64,000 nt of DNA from positions 2,099,380 to 2,163,379 of the forward strand of contig CM119266.1 in NCBI GenBank assembly GCA_051294375.1, written 5' to 3'. This DNA is from Paraspadella gotoi. Lineage: Eukaryota > Chaetognatha. Positions 59,646 to 64,000 of the stretch are shown in pieces. Positions within the stretch are counted from its first letter, which is position 1, and the number at the start of each line of letters is the position of its first letter. A program made the translations under genes and the position numbers. The notes beneath the pieces are model-generated. The model did not search any database. It was given only the letters and a program-made list of their open reading frames with translations, and was not told the DNA's origin.

Positions 59646-61314
59646 CATTGTAATTTTTCTCTCTTTTCGTTGCGAGTTTGAATTGAAGGAAATATTGTGC
59701 TTGTGCTTATGCTTATTAAGCACAAAGAAGGCGGCTCATTGGAATTTTCTGTGTATCGCAAAGCAACTCATACTGAACAATACATTCCCTTTGATTCGCA
59801 TGCTCCCTTGTCGCACAAACTCGCCACGATCAGATTCCTTACCAGAAGAGCCCTACTGATTCCGTCGACCCCCGAGCTCCAGGCCGCCGAGCTTGAGCAT
59901 GTCAAAAGAGCCCTGGCGCTCAATGGTTACCCTCTGTAAGCTTTCGAGAAAGCCAGGTTCCGGCAGAACCTGGCTGAGGACAGTGGCCACCAAGGGGCTG
60001 CCCAAGTAGCTGCTGACGCAAGTTCAACCTCCACAAGAAGAACGAGGCCTTGCACCCACCACAGCGCAACTGGGAGATAAGCAGAAGCGTCTCAAGACCG
60101 TAGGTCACCTGTCCCTGCCCTACCACCAGGGGATCACTGAAGCTCTGGTGCGGGCGCTAGTAAAGCAGGGGATCTCCAATTCAGTGACGACCCGCGGTTC
60201 TCTACTTGAGCAACTGGTGAAACCGAAAGACAAAATCCCAAGACCGAAAACATCAGGAGCCGTCTATTGAGCGGCCTGTGCAGGGAAGGGCAACCAACCC
60301 TGTGCAGCAGCATACGTAGGCAAGACCGGGAAGTCTCTCTCAGATCGGTTCAAACAGTACATAAAGCCGTATCGTGACAAACGTGGTCACTTCCTATCAG
60401 CTATTGCCAAGCATTTGGCATATTCTGGCCATCTGTTTAGAGAGTCCGACTGCCTTGCGCTGTCCCATGACCAAAATTGGTTTTCAAGAGATATTAGAGA
60501 GGCAATCTATATCAAAGCCCTCGAGCCCTCTCTGAACCGTGATGGAGGACGATTCGACCTCCCTCCAAGTAATGATTCGCTAATCAAAATGGTGGTGGAA
60601 CACCCAGTGCCACCCCAAACGAACAGTGATTCCCCTGTCCAAACTCAACGGGTCAGGCGGAGGCCTCCCGGCAGGCAATGGACGTCCGATGCCTCTCCCG
60701 AGACTGTAGCAACCTGGCGCGACTCTTCTCGCGCTGAGCGCTGCCCAAAATGACGGATACAGGAAGAGGGAGAGGAGTCTGTATCTCCTGCACCAAAACA
60801 GGCCAGATCAGGCAACCACCCACCTCACCGTCAGGTGAGAGGAGGGCCTTCGGCAGGCTTAGCAGGCCAGAGAGATTTTCGAGATGCACTTGGTATTTTC
60901 CCAGGCGAGTCTTTACCTGACCCTAAGATTTCCCACTCTACAACATTATCTTCACAATCTATGTCAAGCCAATGTCCCGATCACATCGTCAGCGTCAGCG
61001 TCCCGGGGGGGGCGGCAGCTCATTTTGAGCTCTTTCTTCTCTTTAATTTCACTAAACTCTTGCCTTATCTATCCCTCACCACTCATCACTCTATTTCATT
61101 TTTCACTTATTACTCATTAACTTATTTAACTTTGTTACCTCAAAATTTCAGTTTAATTCTAAGTTTTTCTAAATTTTATCTTTGTTGTACATTTCATTTC
61201 ACATTTCACCATTTCAAACTAACTTCTACTTCTTCCTTGTCCTTACCTTCACCTGTCCTCTCATCTGACCACTATCCTTTACTCAGCTCTTTGTTGGTAA
61301 CTCTCCCTCAATTT

Positions 61315-61319
<5 letters not shown>

Positions 61320-61404
<85 letters not shown>
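61320..61404. repeat. (CT)n microsatellite inside the Penelope-like 3' region
   Basis: Uninterrupted CT, about 42 units, the longest pure tract in this part of the window. Confidence 0.95.
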
Positions 61405-61405
<1 letters not shown>

Positions 61406-61445
61406 ACTCGATGTATAGAGAAATCTTTGTTCAAGATACCAAATG

Positions 61446-61480
61446 CTGATGAAGGCTCGAATTAAAGAGCCGAAACATGT
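61446..61480 (+). ncRNA. Hammerhead-like hairpin at the Penelope-like 3' end
   Basis: CTGATGA, A, GGCTC, loop GAATTAAA, GAGCC, GAAAC. Boxes and a perfect 5-bp stem II as in hammerhead ribozymes. The extra A before stem II and the lack of a clear stem I make self-cleavage doubtful. Hammerhead motifs are known in Penelope-like elements. Confidence 0.5.
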
Positions 61481-61519
61481 ACTGTTTTAATAAAAATAAA
61501 AATCGTTGTCTCTGCAATT

Positions 61520-61799
61520 AAAAATATTTCCTTAAATAAATTTTTTTATACATTAATTTCATTAGTACAACTTTGTTCATTCCTCACTTTTAGAATTTTA
61601 ATTTAAGTTAAATTTAAACTTTTTACTACGCGTTAATATATATAATACGATTGTTTGTCAGAATGAGACAGTTTTGTTATAAGGTCTTTAGACTAAATGA
61701 GAGAGTGAGAAAGTGAGTAAGAGAGAGATAGATATATATATATATGATAATATTTGTTTAGTAAATAAAAGACAGTTTTGTAATAAGGTCTTTAGACTG

Positions 61800-61847
<48 letters not shown>

Positions 61848-62740
61848 GGAAGTTAATTCCTGAAATTTTTGACTTTATCTTTATTTTCAGTATTTTTTAA
61901 TTAAATCAAATAAGGGTGGCCACGGAAAATATTGAATAATGTGAATATTTATTTAAAAGACAGTCATTTTCAGTCAACTCCGACAAGACTTCACCGGGAA
62001 AAATGAAAGTGAAATTTTATTTATTATAATTATTTATACGAATAATATTATTTATAAATGGTTTCGTTTGTATTCTTCTCTATGATTTTTTTTTAATGAA
62101 ACCGATTTTTTACGTTATCGTTAGGTGTAATTTTTAAGGCGATTTCAATGATCGCTAACCAGGATCAATACATTATAATGAATTTATAAAACTATAAAAA
62201 ATGTTATAATAACTGATAGTTATTTTGTTTCGACTGAAGTCAGATAATCAATAAATCATTTAATTGATAGTAATAAAGTAATAATCGATTAATTGAGCAC
62301 TTTATTGACAATTTAATAATTAATCAATTATTCAATAAATCAACTTATTAATCATTACATTAACCTTGTCATCGTTTCAATTTTTATGGAAACAAATAAT
62401 CTTAATTATCTAAATTATTATTATTAGCCCCAAAAGTTAGAAATATACAGACATCGTATAAAAATATAGTAAGTCGCCTCAAATTTTATTAAATATTGAA
62501 TGAATTATACAATTTATAAAAGTTTATTATATGTAATTGGGAATTTAAACAAGCAAGCTACTTAATTTTTTTATCTTATGCATAAATCTCTATAAATGTT
62601 TTAATTCCTATTTTTGCTAGGAAAAAGATGTATTCAAGCACTAGTTTAAATGCTATTGTCTTATTTTTATTAGTATAAATGCTATATAAACTATATATTT
62701 ATAAAATATACATGCTAAAAAACATAATATTATGGTGGAC
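61520..62740. other. AT-rich intergenic, no gene recognised
   Basis: Contains a repeated phrase of about 40 bases (CAGTTTTGTTATAAGGTCTT at 61669 and CAGTTTTGTAATAAGGTCTT at 61773), each followed by AGACT.AATGAGAGAG and a GA tract. Confidence 0.6.
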
Positions 62741-62751
62741 TAAAATCTACC

Positions 62752-62927
62752 AACCGTTCATCAGCGGCCATTGGTGCCGGAGGCAAGTCATTCGCCTCCC
62801 AACCCAAAGGTCCAGGGTTCTAGCCCGGTGGCCGCCTAGCAGTTAAGAGGGACGGGGCGCTTAACCCGCCTGTAATATAGTGTTACAGCCTGATCCGAAG
62901 CTCAGGGACTGCTTATATTGAACGGTT
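62752..62927. mobile_element. tRNA-like SINE or MITE with short inverted termini
   Basis: A 72-nt tRNA-like core at 62764-62835 has a perfect 7-bp acceptor-like stem (GCGGCCA / TGGCCGC), a GGAGGC..GCCTCC anticodon-like stem with an oversized loop, and CCAGGGTTCTAGCCCGG resembling a T arm / B box. The whole unit is bounded by AACCGTTCA and its inverse TGAACGGTT. It is not a functional tRNA: the D arm is not recognisable. Confidence 0.6.
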
Positions 62928-62929
62928 CT

Positions 62930-64000
62930 GTCATTAACATATATCAATAATCATTCTCTTCAATATTTAATTATTTCTTACATTACAATAATAAAACTCT
63001 TTAAAATTACGCGAATAAAGAGCGTCAACGTTATCTGACAAATTTGATCTTAAGCTAATTTGTATAATTTAGCAGCCAGATGAAAATCGACCGGGATCTC
63101 TGATCTTGAGAATTTCAAATCGAATATAACGTGCTCACTATCGCGTTTTCAATTTAAATTTTTTATCTGAAAGCTGAGATTAAACTGGTTCTAGAAATGT
63201 TACCGGTTTTACTCCGAATTTGTCCAATCTCAAATTATTAGGATCTAAAAACATTTTAAAGAATCTGTCTTTATAAGTAGAACTACATTTTTGTATCTTT
63301 ATTTTTAAGAAATAATCCGTTTTAAAGTACTAATTTATTAATATTTTTTTTAAAAAAATTATCTAATTTTTATTTATAATTCAATAACAAAAAATCGTAA
63401 AAACTTGGGAGAGGTCACAAATTAAAGCTTATGTTTTGTAGATAATGTATAAACATTCAAATTGTAAGCACGCACACAAAAATAATAAATAAATATTATT
63501 TCAATTTGTTTTTAAGATTTAACAATTCATAGCTGCTGAACAAAATTAAAAAACTTACCTATTTATGCTTATAGAAAGCCCAAAGTTTACTCTAGAGTAT
63601 TTAGTCTTTTTTATAAATTATTTTACATTATTTTCAAAGTTATAAAGGGAAAAACAAAAAATGTCACTTAAAAATGCCGAGAATTCGGTTTTCTAAACAT
63701 CAATAATTGGAAAATTATTTTTAGGATTTTTAAAAATAAAGTATGTAAAATGAAGTATTTTTCCGCTCTTTGAGTTGACGCAGGTTAAATTTGATTCCGA
63801 CCGATATTTTTTAAGATATCTATCATTTTTAATGAAAAAAACCGTTTTTTGCAAATTTTGAAGAGTTTCAAGCACTTATTAATCGATTTTTCAAAAAACA
63901 AAGATGGAAAAAAATTAGTAACATATAGGGGACTAATTTGTACTATAGTGCTAAATTCTGTAAAAAAGTTTGAAAAATTTGCTAAGGCCTAATACATATG
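62930..64000. other. AT-rich intergenic, no gene recognised
   Basis: No coding, RNA or repeat signal I can define beyond A/T homopolymers. Confidence 0.6.

Larger units (their letters stand above)
59690..61510 (+). mobile_element. Penelope-like retroelement, 5'-truncated and decayed, with GIY-YIG endonuclease
   Basis: The first frame (to 59939) reads LEFSVYRKATHTEQYIPFDS followed by PLSHKLATIRFL, the typical end of the Penelope-like RT. After stops and frame changes, a second coding stretch (about 60133-60750) reads LVKPKDKIP, SGAVY, AAYVGKTGKSLSDRF, HFLSAIAKHLAYSGH and REAIYIKALEPSLN. That is the KD linker and the GIY-YIG nuclease, with conserved R (SDRF) and E (REAIYIKALE). An in-frame TGA interrupts just after SGAVY. 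The RT core upstream is missing. The 3' part has a long (CT)n tract (61320-61404), a hammerhead-like hairpin and AATAAA. Not functional as shown. Confidence 0.85.

Noticed and set aside
62764-62835. Functional tRNA gene
   Set aside because: Acceptor-like stem is perfect, but no D arm, a 9-nt anticodon loop and an imperfect T stem. Better explained as a tRNA-derived repeat.
1-64000. CRISPR arrays, bacterial operons, phage or plasmid systems
   Set aside because: Spliceosomal introns, LTR and Penelope-like elements and codon patterns show a eukaryotic genome. The tandem repeats have no spacer structure.

Overview
The window is eukaryotic, invertebrate nuclear DNA. Genes are split by short introns, non-coding DNA is AT-rich and full of (GA)n/(CT)n and (TCG)n tracts, and there are Ty3/gypsy, Penelope-like and foldback elements plus several runs of N. 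It reads like a draft scaffold (arthropod-like gene content, but I cannot name the taxon). There are few single-copy genes: two tandem DEG/ENaC sodium channel genes on the minus strand (A 11474-15416, B 16859-20463), one alpha-1,3-fucosyltransferase (minus, 23310-24702, 5' exon not found), one Ala/Ser-rich exon resembling the N-terminal part of an MNX/exex homeodomain protein (minus, 45638-47049, homeobox not found), and one intronless HHxxxD acyltransferase-like gene (plus, 54434-55987).

Layout. 1-11400: gene-poor, dominated by microsatellites, purine-rich minisatellites, a 55-bp minisatellite and two gaps. 11474-20463: the two DEG/ENaC paralogues, with matching intron phases and five internal exons of equal length (counting gene A exon 6 without its extra base). 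20500-27170: dispersed repeats, a 24-bp minisatellite, the fucosyltransferase, a telomere-like TTAGGG-rich patch and an LTR with a gypsy fragment. 27183-37832: a second, near-identical copy of 16530-27170, peppered with single-base indels that break every long reading frame. 37686-39930: the decayed Ty3/gypsy pol region continuing from the second LTR. 40000-45600: gaps, a 38-nt tRNA-Leu 3' fragment between direct repeats, and no genes. 45638-47049: the MNX-like exon. 48928-55856: a large palindrome (arms about 3.4 kb) around a 25-N gap, with the acyltransferase intact in the right arm and frameshifted and truncated in the left. 56000-64000: microsatellites, a foldback element, a 5'-truncated Penelope-like element with a GIY-YIG nuclease and a hammerhead-like 3' hairpin, and a tRNA-like SINE.

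How it fits together: no operon-like or pathway logic links the genes. The most informative signals concern genome or assembly structure. The tandem copy and the palindrome both have one clean arm and one indel-rich arm, so unpolished haplotypic or chimeric sequence is the leading explanation, although a 351-bp insertion with 14-bp flanking repeats in copy 2 shows the copies also differ genuinely. No gene system that I would call new is demonstrated. The best leads are the foldback family inside the channel-gene introns, the tRNA-Leu retro-fragment, and the hammerhead-like Penelope tails.
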